Source: Thermoplasmata archaeon (GTDB lineage: Archaea; Thermoplasmatota; Thermoplasmata; Thermoplasmatales; Thermoplasmataceae). From it: a DNA stretch of 10,172 nt. The notes under the pieces are model-generated. The model searched no databases. It worked only from the letters and a program-made list of their open reading frames with translations, and had not been told where the DNA came from. Shown here piece by piece: positions 1 to 7,866 of this stretch; the stretch's first letter is position 1; every line of letters begins with the position of its first letter. The position numbers and the translations under genes were made by a program. The stretch is taken from assembly GCA_021811635.1 (NCBI GenBank), contig JAJZNS010000046.1, positions 1 through 10,172 on the forward strand. Reading direction: 5' to 3'.

Positions 1-14
1 GCTTGCTGACTTAG

Positions 15-26
15 TTTTTTATATAG
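15..26 (+). promoter_or_regulatory. Probable TATA box of the aglB operon
   Basis: The sequence TTTTTTATATAG is an archaeal-type TATA element. Its centre lies about 39 bp before the ATG at 60, which would put the transcription start near 45-48 and leave a leader of about 12-15 nt. That short leader would still contain AGGT (47-50), a weak Shine-Dalgarno match 9 nt before the start codon. I cannot define a clear BRE because only 14 bases precede it in the window. Confidence 0.5.
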
Positions 27-59
27 AAATTACATTAGCGTGGGCTAGGTAGTGCACTA

Positions 60-3000
60 ATGACGGAATCCCAGATGACGAGCCTTCAAAGGCTAAAAAC
101 ATTGATGATCAACAATCCAGAGATAACCGCGCTATCTTCCCTCGTACTGCTCTATCTGTTCCTTGCAAATTATTTTGCCTTTTATCAGGTGTTCTATCTG
201 CCGGGAATGCCAACGTCCGGGGGAAGTGATCCGTATTACAATTTCAGAGTCATCCAGTATATCCTTGATAACAAGCACTTCCTGATTTACGATGCTGCGC
301 TGAACTACCCGCTCGGAGCGGGAAATCCCAGGAATCCGTTTTTCCAGGAACTGATAGTGCTGGTGGCAACGATGCTCTCTCCAGTATATGGTACAATGAA
401 CGCTGCTCTGGGGGCATTCCAGGAATACGACGCTGTTTTCGGGGCATTGCTCATTATTCCAGTCTACCTCATAGGCAACGAGCTGTTCGGGAAGAAAGCC
501 GGGATGATTGGTGCTTTTCTGTACACCCTTATGCCTAGCAATCTTTCGGCGGGCATAATTTCCGACGGGAGGGAACATACCCCAGAGCTGTTGTGGGCTT
601 TCTTCACCATATATTTCATCCTGAAGGCAGTCGATCTGGCACGGAAAACTAACGTAGTGGAGTCTTTCCGGCATATCACGAAGATACCCGGAAACATAGT
701 TCAATATTACAGGGAGAACAGACTAGCTACGATCTATGCGTTGCTAGCCGGGGCTTCCACGGGTGCACTGATGTTATCATGGCAGGGTTTCACATACATT
801 GTGGCCATTGTGCTGATATACGTGTTCGTGCAACTCGTCGCGAATATATTTCAGAATAAGCCATCGGGATATCTTGTTTACATTACTGCGCTTTATGTTT
901 TCGTGGGGTTTCTGCTTGGAGCCTATTACTACTTCGCGATGCACGAAGCCACACTCTGGTACATGCCCCCCCTGTATCTAAGCATGGCCGTCCTGATCTT
1001 CGGGCTGTTTGTCTCGGTGATGAGGGGTAAGCCCTGGATTATTATCATTCCGTCCCTCATGCTTATACTTCTCGTCATACTGGGATATGCCTATGTCTTT
1101 GACAGGGGAATCCTGAATACGCTGCTGAGCGGGGATGGCTACTTTATCAAGACAAGAGTCTATGACACCATTTCAGAGGCACAGGCGCCGCAGTTGGGAT
1201 CATATATCAGCGGCTTCGGTCCTGCTCAGTTTATCCTCGGGATGAGCGGGATTGCATACGTGGTTTACCTGTTTCTCAGGAAGAAGAGCGAGTCCCTGTT
1301 GTTCATTCTTGTATTCTCGATAGTCTCAATTTACATGAGTTTTGCAGCTGCGAGATTCAACGTTACCGCCGCGCCAGCCTACGCAATCCTCGGTGGTGAA
1401 CTGCTTATCTATTTCTGGGGCATATTGCGGGAAGGAAAGGTAAGATCCACGGTCAGCCAGGACGCGACTGGGCGTGTAAGGAGACTCATGAAGGGAAACA
1501 AATCTTGGATGAGAATCGCTTTCGTGGCGGGACTGGTAATAGTCCTCGTTATCCCGTCCGGATTCAGCTCAATTGCCACGGCAGTTCCAGCAAACAATGC
1601 AGCCGGTTATAACCAGGCAATCTACAATGAACTGCCATCCTTCCTACAGCCCCCTAATTTCTCGGCCACCAATTCCCAATTTGTCGGGGGCGCAGGATTT
1701 GCAATAACTAACAATTCGCAGCCGTTATCCATGGCCTTCAACTGGCTCTCTACGCAGGATACCAATCAGCCTCTGGACCAGCGGCCAGCCTTCGTATCCT
1801 GGTGGGATTATGGATTCCAGGAAATTTCCCAGGCTCAACACCCTACCGTTGCGGATGATTTCCAGGAGGGGTATCAGGCTGCCGGGCAGATCCTACTGGC
1901 CCAGAACAACAGCCAGGACATCGCTTTGTTCATAGCAAGGGTACTGCAGGCTGAATTCAAAGACAATAACGGAAATCTGCCTGCTGACATACTTTCTAAC
2001 ATGACCCTTTACCTGGGAGAAAACACTACGGTTCTGCTTGAGAACATCTACGCTGATCCGCTTCAATACCAGTACATGATCTATGGTAACCCGTCGCTGT
2101 ACGGGCATTTCATACCGGGAATCTCATCCCAGAATGCCTATTTCGCACTCTATGACGGTATACTCTCTTCCAGTTACAGCACTGGTACACTGGTGAATCT
2201 CTATCTTTACCTGACAAGGGCTTCCGGCTATAACATTAAGTACGTCGGCATAGACAGCGGCCTCTTTCCGTTCTCCGGTATTAACCCCGGAATATTCTAT
2301 GCTCCCACCTACCTCACGGATCATGTTTCTTACACGTACAACGGCGAAATAGTCCCGTACAGCTACTACAATATCTATGCGATAACTTCCAACGCGACGT
2401 ACCCGCTCAACGAGACGCCCAACAGCGCGGCAGTAACTAGTTACCAGATATCCTATAATCCGGCATTCTACAACTCAAGCATTTACAGGTTTACAATCGG
2501 TTATCCCCCATCAGTCACAGGAAACACGTCCGGGATTCCCGGGCTTACCTTTGGGCAGTCCACGTATTTCATGATGCCGGCCTGGAACATGAGCAATTTC
2601 GAAGTCTCGTATGCAGGCATTCCGTGGAATCCTTACAAGAACTTCTCATCACATCCCACTGCCTGGCAGATTATCCCTTTGCAACAGGCGTATTACTACC
2701 AGCAAAAGGGCATAGGGACAACCGAAATTTTCCCCCCGACGTACCAGCTGACTAATTCATTGGAAACGATAGTTTCCTATTATCCGGGCGCGATAATCAC
2801 GGGCAGAGTGACAATGTCTAATGGCATGCCTGTGCCAGGTGTGCACGTTACCCTGCTTGATCAATACGGTATCCCTCATTCTCAAGTTAACACAAACAAG
2901 TACGGGTATTACAACATAACCGCAGTTCCTGGAAACGACACTCTCGCATTCTCTGACGGAGTCCTGAACAAGCAATTCCTGGTGGGGAACAACTCAAAAT

Positions 3001-6000
3001 TCTTCAAGATCCATGTTTCGAACGATCAGGCGGAGAGAAACGCAGTTAACCTTAACGCCACAACCGGTCTCCCTGAGTACTACATTGTCAAAAACTATAC
3101 CTACCCGGTTTCATCGCTGACAGGTATCGTGCAATACCAGTATATGTATGAGCCTTTTAACGCATCAAAGAAAATCCCCCAGACCTACACCCCAAAGGTT
3201 TACAGCGGCACAGTTCAGATAGTGAACGCGTCCGAGGGGGTTGTCTTCAACGACACGTTTACAGGCGGCCAGTTTAAATTCCCGGATATCCCTCCGCTTC
3301 ATTATACGGTAAATCTGATTGTTAACGGGAAAACCTATGTTAACGTGGCGAACTTCACAGAAAATCCAGGCTTGGCCCTTGAGGAAACATTCTACATATA
3401 TTACGATACGGTATTCGTTCATGTTAGGTCTGCTTCAGGAAGCAATGCTTCCCTCATCTCCGGGATTAAGGTTACTGCATATTCCGGTGACACAAGCTAT
3501 TCTAACTATACAAATTCGTCAGGTATGGCAGTGCTATGGTTATTACCGGGTAGCTATTATGTAGCGGTCAATCAGACAGGTACTATCGCTTCCGCCTATA
3601 CGCCAATAACGTTCACTGGTTATGCCCAGAACCTCACAGTCAACCTTACGGCCACTCAGGGGTATGCCTTTTCTGGAAAGGTGATCAGCAACTGGCATGA
3701 TTCCCAGATCATGTTGTATCCGGATGCGTCAACGTCTTCGAGCATCACGGTCAACGTTTCAGCGGCCGGGACGTTTTCACAACTGATCCCTGCCGGGATA
3801 TATACGGTGTACGCCTCACATTCTGGAAATTCATACCTGCAGACGCTGTTGCTTGATAAGAACACATCGGTGGACATCGTCCTATCCAAGTCAAGCGTGC
3901 TCACCATTGCACTTGGTGGTAATGCAACATCCTCCACTAGCGGAGATTACTTGATCAAAGATGGCAGTGCAATCCTCCAGGTGCCCTTCAGCTATGGGAA
4001 AAGCCTCAACATTACCATTCCTGATGGTCTGGTATCCGTTGAGCTGAATGGTATAAACATTGGCCAGGTGCTTACTGCGGAGAGGACAATTAGTCTTCTT
4101 TATAACCAGAGCGTCACTCTTTTCCCGGCTCAGAACAGCTACGTGAACGTTTTCCCGTTTAACTCCTTAGCCGGTTCCGCTTTTAACTCGCGGACTGCTA
4201 TTCATGATGGTATTGTAGAATTATTTGCGTCTGGAACCCTGGTATGGTTTTCTCCGCTCACCCCGGTGGGATCTGCGAGGTTGTCCACCCTGAATTTGCC
4301 GTACAGCGACCTGAGTTACAGCGTTCTGGCATACCCATTTTCATATTATTATAATGACAGCGTTGATTCCTCGAGCCTTTACGCACCCCTGTCCACTGTC
4401 ACAAACACGCTGGATATAACCCTCCTTGCTGACAATGTCCAGACTCACTATAATGGAACCCTTAACCTGATTGGCGTACGGAATTATTCTGTGCCGATAA
4501 CAAACGGCCAGGCGTCCGTCAACGCAATGCCTGGTATTTATTCCATTCGAATCTCTTCCACAGATGCAACGTTTGTGCCGCAGACGGGTTTTGCAGTAGC
4601 TTACAATACCAGTGGAACCACGGGAATTGAAATAAATTCGTCTGTAGTGCTTTCCCTGACAGTTGGATCAGCAAAGGGAGAATATGTATTCAACTCAAAT
4701 GGAAATAGCGTAAACATAAGCAGGCTAGATCCGGGGCTTTACACCGTCTATTCTTATTCAGGAGGGACCGCGAACATATCAGATGTGTATTTATATTCCA
4801 ACATGACCTACAACCCGAATTACGATTCCGCAGGTTCCGTCACCCTGACGAACAGCTATAACGCCTCCATAGGCACGTATAAACTGCAGTATAACGGAAT
4901 GACAATATCACTTCCAGCCGGAACCTATGAACTTCCCTACGGTGAATATCATGCGAGTGTCAATTACTCTCGCCAGACTCCAAATGGCTTGTACAAGCTA
5001 GTGGGTTCGGTCTATTTCAACGTGAGTGGCTCCACCGGCGTCGTCATACCGGCAACGCTTCAAAAGGTGTTCGCGAACGTAACAGGTAAGGTTTCCTCGG
5101 CAATTTATGCCCCATACACGGTGCTGGAATTTTTCAATTCTACTGGTGCGTTTGTCACACAGACTGTAACAAATGCGTCCGGCGTTTTCAGCATAAGCCT
5201 TTCTCCTGCAACCTACAGCGTATATCTGATCAACAATGCCTCTAACCTGGCGAATGTGACCGTATTCTATATGACACAGACAAACACTACCTTGAATGCA
5301 GCGATTCTGAACGCTTACTCTGTGGAATACGAAGTTACCTTACAGTCAATCTCACTAAACAGGCAGGTTAATATAAGCCACGGAAACTTCATCATGCGCG
5401 GTTATGCGACAAACAATACGCCGACCGGTGGTGTGGCTCTCCTCCCTGTTGGGATATATGTATTCTCTGCATCATATGACCAAACCTTACAATACGGGAA
5501 CCACTCAGTGAATGTTTCCTATGTGGAGAACTATACGGTCAAAATTGACAGTTCAAGTTTCGTGGACATAATCCTGAGCAAAGTGGTTCTACCTCACTTC
5601 CAGTTTAAGATCCTTAGCTCATCAGGTGGGCCTGTCAAGAACGGTTCTTCCGAAAACTTTACCTTTGCGATCACCAACCTTGGAAACATAGGCATGAATC
5701 TCACCCTCACCTCGGGCTATGCCGAATGGAATATGACGTTCAATAACAGCGTGATCAAGAACCTGCTTCCATATCAGAATGCAACCCGGACGGTTCAAAT
5801 ATACGTACCCACAAGCGACGTGATCAGCGGCAGGAACACGGTCCCCATTAATTTCAATTACAATTACAGCGGTAGAACATTTACCGGATACGTAAACATT
5901 TCAGTAGTGAAGTTCCTGAATCTCTCAGTGACACCGCCGGCATTCGCCCAGCAGAATTCAACGCAGTATATGTTTCCATTCCAGTTGAACAATACGGGAA

Positions 6001-6404
6001 ACAACGAGGTGAATGTCACCATGACCACAGAGTACAGCTACTTTAAGGCATTTGGATGGAACGCATCATTTATCTACAATAACGCTTCCGTAAGCAAAGT
6101 CTCGATACCTTTCAACACGACATACACAATATATCTCAGGCTGACACCGGTTACTGGCAATGCTCAGATCGTTTCCACATTCTATGTGGTATTCAAATTT
6201 GCCAATCAGACTGATAATCTCACTGTGAACAATCCGCAATACCCAGGAAACCATATAAATTCAGGATATCCAATAGGGCCGGGTATAATAGCAAACTATA
6301 CAGGTGACCCGCTTATCCAATTGTACATCGGTATTGCCCTGATTGCCATATCAGTCATTGCGGGTCTGGCGGTTGCCGCCTACAGGGGGAGGAAGTCGAG
6401 ATGA
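60..6404 (+). CDS. aglB: Giant AglB/STT3-type oligosaccharyltransferase with C-terminal repeat extension
   Basis: This is an archaeal dolichol-phosphate oligosaccharide-protein glycosyltransferase. It moves a lipid-linked glycan onto Asn of N-X-S/T sequons on the outer face of the membrane. A multi-pass domain (about 23-507, roughly 13 helices) carries the first metal-site Asp (D57 in SDPYY), a second acidic/His cluster (D169, E172, H173) and TISE (370-373). The soluble catalytic domain has WWDYG at 581-585, and a Thermoplasma-like IDSGLFPFSG segment (731-740) sits where DK/MI-type motifs are expected. Family members are usually about 600-1000 aa; this one is 2114. From about 908 it continues as carboxypeptidase-regulatory-like beta repeats, then two CARDB/NEW3-like domains (about 1846-1950 and 1952-2060). 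A final helix (about 2085-2107) and basic tail RGRKSR follow. The extension holds most of about 70 sequons. The start at 60 fits the TATA box and the N-terminal helix. The reading frame is intact throughout. The enzyme call is strong; the role of the extension is unknown. Confidence 0.9.
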   Translation: MTESQMTSLQRLKTLMINNPEITALSSLVLLYLFLANYFAFYQVFYLPGMPTSGGSDPYYNFRVIQYILDNKHFLIYDAALNYPLGAGNPRNPFFQELIVLVATMLSPVYGTMNAALGAFQEYDAVFGALLIIPVYLIGNELFGKKAGMIGAFLYTLMPSNLSAGIISDGREHTPELLWAFFTIYFILKAVDLARKTNVVESFRHITKIPGNIVQYYRENRLATIYALLAGASTGALMLSWQGFTYIVAIVLIYVFVQLVANIFQNKPSGYLVYITALYVFVGFLLGAYYYFAMHEATLWYMPPLYLSMAVLIFGLFVSVMRGKPWIIIIPSLMLILLVILGYAYVFDRGILNTLLSGDGYFIKTRVYDTISEAQAPQLGSYISGFGPAQFILGMSGIAYVVYLFLRKKSESLLFILVFSIVSIYMSFAAARFNVTAAPAYAILGGELLIYFWGILREGKVRSTVSQDATGRVRRLMKGNKSWMRIAFVAGLVIVLVIPSGFSSIATAVPANNAAGYNQAIYNELPSFLQPPNFSATNSQFVGGAGFAITNNSQPLSMAFNWLSTQDTNQPLDQRPAFVSWWDYGFQEISQAQHPTVADDFQEGYQAAGQILLAQNNSQDIALFIARVLQAEFKDNNGNLPADILSNMTLYLGENTTVLLENIYADPLQYQYMIYGNPSLYGHFIPGISSQNAYFALYDGILSSSYSTGTLVNLYLYLTRASGYNIKYVGIDSGLFPFSGINPGIFYAPTYLTDHVSYTYNGEIVPYSYYNIYAITSNATYPLNETPNSAAVTSYQISYNPAFYNSSIYRFTIGYPPSVTGNTSGIPGLTFGQSTYFMMPAWNMSNFEVSYAGIPWNPYKNFSSHPTAWQIIPLQQAYYYQQKGIGTTEIFPPTYQLTNSLETIVSYYPGAIITGRVTMSNGMPVPGVHVTLLDQYGIPHSQVNTNKYGYYNITAVPGNDTLAFSDGVLNKQFLVGNNSKFFKIHVSNDQAERNAVNLNATTGLPEYYIVKNYTYPVSSLTGIVQYQYMYEPFNASKKIPQTYTPKVYSGTVQIVNASEGVVFNDTFTGGQFKFPDIPPLHYTVNLIVNGKTYVNVANFTENPGLALEETFYIYYDTVFVHVRSASGSNASLISGIKVTAYSGDTSYSNYTNSSGMAVLWLLPGSYYVAVNQTGTIASAYTPITFTGYAQNLTVNLTATQGYAFSGKVISNWHDSQIMLYPDASTSSSITVNVSAAGTFSQLIPAGIYTVYASHSGNSYLQTLLLDKNTSVDIVLSKSSVLTIALGGNATSSTSGDYLIKDGSAILQVPFSYGKSLNITIPDGLVSVELNGINIGQVLTAERTISLLYNQSVTLFPAQNSYVNVFPFNSLAGSAFNSRTAIHDGIVELFASGTLVWFSPLTPVGSARLSTLNLPYSDLSYSVLAYPFSYYYNDSVDSSSLYAPLSTVTNTLDITLLADNVQTHYNGTLNLIGVRNYSVPITNGQASVNAMPGIYSIRISSTDATFVPQTGFAVAYNTSGTTGIEINSSVVLSLTVGSAKGEYVFNSNGNSVNISRLDPGLYTVYSYSGGTANISDVYLYSNMTYNPNYDSAGSVTLTNSYNASIGTYKLQYNGMTISLPAGTYELPYGEYHASVNYSRQTPNGLYKLVGSVYFNVSGSTGVVIPATLQKVFANVTGKVSSAIYAPYTVLEFFNSTGAFVTQTVTNASGVFSISLSPATYSVYLINNASNLANVTVFYMTQTNTTLNAAILNAYSVEYEVTLQSISLNRQVNISHGNFIMRGYATNNTPTGGVALLPVGIYVFSASYDQTLQYGNHSVNVSYVENYTVKIDSSSFVDIILSKVVLPHFQFKILSSSGGPVKNGSSENFTFAITNLGNIGMNLTLTSGYAEWNMTFNNSVIKNLLPYQNATRTVQIYVPTSDVISGRNTVPINFNYNYSGRTFTGYVNISVVKFLNLSVTPPAFAQQNSTQYMFPFQLNNTGNNEVNVTMTTEYSYFKAFGWNASFIYNNASVSKVSIPFNTTYTIYLRLTPVTGNAQIVSTFYVVFKFANQTDNLTVNNPQYPGNHINSGYPIGPGIIANYTGDPLIQLYIGIALIAISVIAGLAVAAYRGRKSR
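2781..6314 (+). other. Extracellular beta-repeat extension of the AglB-like protein
   Basis: Residues about 908-2085 lie outside the known oligosaccharyltransferase fold. The first unit (about 908-970) reads as a typical carboxypeptidase regulatory-like domain: GRVTMSNGMPVPGVHVTLLD, then a G-Y-Y-N-I turn. A turn motif resembling P-x-G-x-Y then recurs, more or less degenerate, near residues 955, 1077, 1161, 1243, 1320, 1489, 1557, 1618, 1714 and 1796. Each copy follows a stretch of alternating hydrophobic residues, as in tandem Ig/prealbumin-like sandwiches. The last 200 residues before the membrane segment change to CARDB/NEW3-like units with the pattern N-x-G followed by L-x-P-Y and alternating strands. 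Lys, Arg, Asp and Glu are scarce while Asn, Ser, Thr and Tyr are abundant. No catalytic motif was recognised here. Confidence 0.7.
6388..6392 (+). promoter_or_regulatory. Strong Shine-Dalgarno for the second operon gene
   Basis: GGAGG lies 8 nt before the ATG at 6401, inside the last codons of the upstream gene. It is the only strong match to the anti-Shine-Dalgarno sequence before a start codon in this window. It supports the start at 6401 and translation by coupled or internal initiation on a shared mRNA. Confidence 0.75.
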
Positions 6405-7183
6405 AGGTTGTACCGGCAGTCGTACTGCTGCTGTTTCTCTCATTTCTTATGGTCCCGATAGTAGCTTCTGCCAGCTCCGGAAATACCTATCCGTCGATCT
6501 TCCAGACTTCGCTTGCAGTCACCCCGTCTCAGAGCCTTTATGAGGGTGAAAACTTCACAGTTTACCTGAATTCAACGTACGGATTCTCACTTTACACAAG
6601 CATGATTTTCGTTTACGGTTCAAGCCTTGCTGGTCTCAAGAACAGCACGTCACAGAGTTATGTAGGTTCCTTATACTCAATGAGCGTCAATTTCACGGCC
6701 CCAAAATATGTGCAAACTTTGTACTTCCTCGGGATATCTTATGTCAACACTTCCACAACCAGCCTGGTCTCCAAATCATATTATTCTGTCCAGATACTTC
6801 CACCCCTGAATTTGAGTGTACAACTGTCAAATCCAGGCAAAGTACCTCTTTATAATCTCACCGTGAATTTCTCGCTTGATGGTGCACTTAAAGGCTCAAA
6901 GCACATTGCTGAACTGGCCCCGTACTCAACGATTACCGTCACTCTCCAGGTGGCTTTGCAGCTTTCAACAGGGCTGCACTCGATGACAGTCACGGTCAGC
7001 AATCCGTCGGCATCCATTAACGGGCAGCAAAGTACATACCAGAACCAGTTTTACTACGGAACTCCTCCCAACTATACTTGGATTTATTACATTGCTGCAG
7101 CCGTGATCGCATTCATGCTGCTTCTGGCTTTAAGCGCCGGAAGGAGGACCTCCAGGCTGAAAAAGCCAAAGTGGAAGAAATAG
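6401..7183 (+). CDS. Secreted, membrane-anchored CARDB-like surface protein, coupled to aglB
   Basis: The function is not known. The protein begins with a clear signal peptide (hydrophobic core 3-20, likely cleavage after A24 in VASA). It has an ectodomain of about 200 residues and ends with a transmembrane helix (about 226-246) and a very basic tail (GRRTSRLKKPKWKK), so the topology is outside-N, inside-C. Residues about 135-203 look like a CARDB/NEW3 beta-sandwich: N-P-G, NLTVNFSLDG, LAPYST, then G-L-H-S-M-T-V. This resembles the last domains of the preceding AglB-like protein. Residues 30-132 probably form another beta domain. There are nine N-X-S/T sequons (X not Pro), so it is a likely N-glycosylation substrate. 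Its ATG overlaps the upstream TGA (ATGA, 6401-6404) and is served by GGAGG, so the two proteins should be made together. I infer a structural partner or surface glycoprotein; no enzyme motif is seen. After the stop, a pyrimidine-rich stretch (TTCTTCCCTTTAT) may aid termination. Confidence 0.85.
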   Translation: MKVVPAVVLLLFLSFLMVPIVASASSGNTYPSIFQTSLAVTPSQSLYEGENFTVYLNSTYGFSLYTSMIFVYGSSLAGLKNSTSQSYVGSLYSMSVNFTAPKYVQTLYFLGISYVNTSTTSLVSKSYYSVQILPPLNLSVQLSNPGKVPLYNLTVNFSLDGALKGSKHIAELAPYSTITVTLQVALQLSTGLHSMTVTVSNPSASINGQQSTYQNQFYYGTPPNYTWIYYIAAAVIAFMLLLALSAGRRTSRLKKPKWKK

Positions 7184-7192
7184 TTCTTCCCT

Positions 7193-7828
7193 TTATATGG
7201 AGTTACGGATTGTGACAAATCTCTCGTCAAGAAAATTGTCGCCTTTGCCAGAGCTTCTGGTGTCTTTGCTTCTTGCCATCCCTATTACCGCAGCTGAAAT
7301 TGCGTTGTTCTGAGGCCTGTGCCGGAATATCGTCGTGTTGCTCTCATCAACAACAACGTAGGAAAGCCTGTTCTTGGACAATATGTCTGTAATCTTCTCC
7401 CTGTTTGGCGTATCCCCATCGCCAATTCTGATAGAATAGCCTCCGTAGCTGTAATCGGACAGCACCTTCAAAATGTACTCCTCAATATACATTATCTCGG
7501 GGAGCTCAGTTGCCTCAGTGAGCACATCATCGCAGATCACGGCTACGCCTGGTTTCGGGCCGGGATCGATCCCAATGACGATCTTTCTGAACTCAATCTG
7601 GTCCATTAGCCTTGGTAGTCCCAGCCTCAGCGCCCTGACAGGATCATTCTCCTTGACCTGCCTGTTGTCTATTTCCGGGTCAGCCGTCGTGCTTAGAATC
7701 ACCGGGATATCGACAGGCACTGAACTGGATGGATCAATGCTGAAGTAGGGAAGTTCCCAGTTCTTGGCAATATCTATCACGTCGTGATAGAATCGGAAGT
7801 TATTTGTAAATATGCCAATTCGGCTCAT
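7193..7828 (-). CDS. RuvC/YqgF-like RNase H-fold protein of unknown function
   Basis: The protein is 211 aa. An N-terminal alpha/beta segment (about 1-80, starting IGIFTNNFRFYHDVIDIA) is followed by an RNase H-like core. Strand one carries IGIDPGPKPGVAV (85-97), with D88 in the position of the first catalytic Asp of RuvC/YqgF nucleases. A later strand has VVVDESNTT (158-166), which resembles the DERLTT-type motif of YqgF/RuvX. The helix RPQNNAISAAVIGMA (171-185) matches the final D-x-x-A-A helix, but Asn occupies the place where the last Asp is expected. Nuclease activity, perhaps on branched DNA or RNA, is therefore possible but uncertain. It is the last gene of the minus-strand operon, 38 bp after the RecJ-like gene, and its stop faces the plus-strand operon across 9 bp. 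No strong Shine-Dalgarno precedes the ATG (only GGT), so it is probably read from the upstream promoter. Confidence 0.75.
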   Translation of the reverse strand: MSRIGIFTNNFRFYHDVIDIAKNWELPYFSIDPSSSVPVDIPVILSTTADPEIDNRQVKENDPVRALRLGLPRLMDQIEFRKIVIGIDPGPKPGVAVICDDVLTEATELPEIMYIEEYILKVLSDYSYGGYSIRIGDGDTPNREKITDILSKNRLSYVVVDESNTTIFRHRPQNNAISAAVIGMARSKDTRSSGKGDNFLDERFVTIRNSI

Positions 7829-7866
7829 TACCAGCTAAATAAGGATGTTAAGGTACTAAAACTTCT

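Noticed and set aside
132..704. Minus-strand open frame of 190 codons opposite the start of the OST gene
   Set aside because: It is the mirror of a strongly supported membrane domain, the protein has no recognisable motif, and there is no promoter-like element before it.
3656..3937. Minus-strand frame of 93 codons within the OST extension
   Set aside because: It lies opposite the continuous coding frame, has no family signal, and its length is ordinary for antisense frames in GC-balanced coding DNA.
6343..6543. Plus-strand frame of 66 codons across the junction of the first two genes
   Set aside because: It overlaps both the transmembrane end of one protein and the signal peptide of the next, and gives a low-complexity product without known features.
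7184..7192. Possible bidirectional terminator between the convergent operons
   Set aside because: Only 9 bp separate the stops, with no hairpin; the pyrimidine-rich stretch may help plus-strand termination but is too weak to list as a feature.
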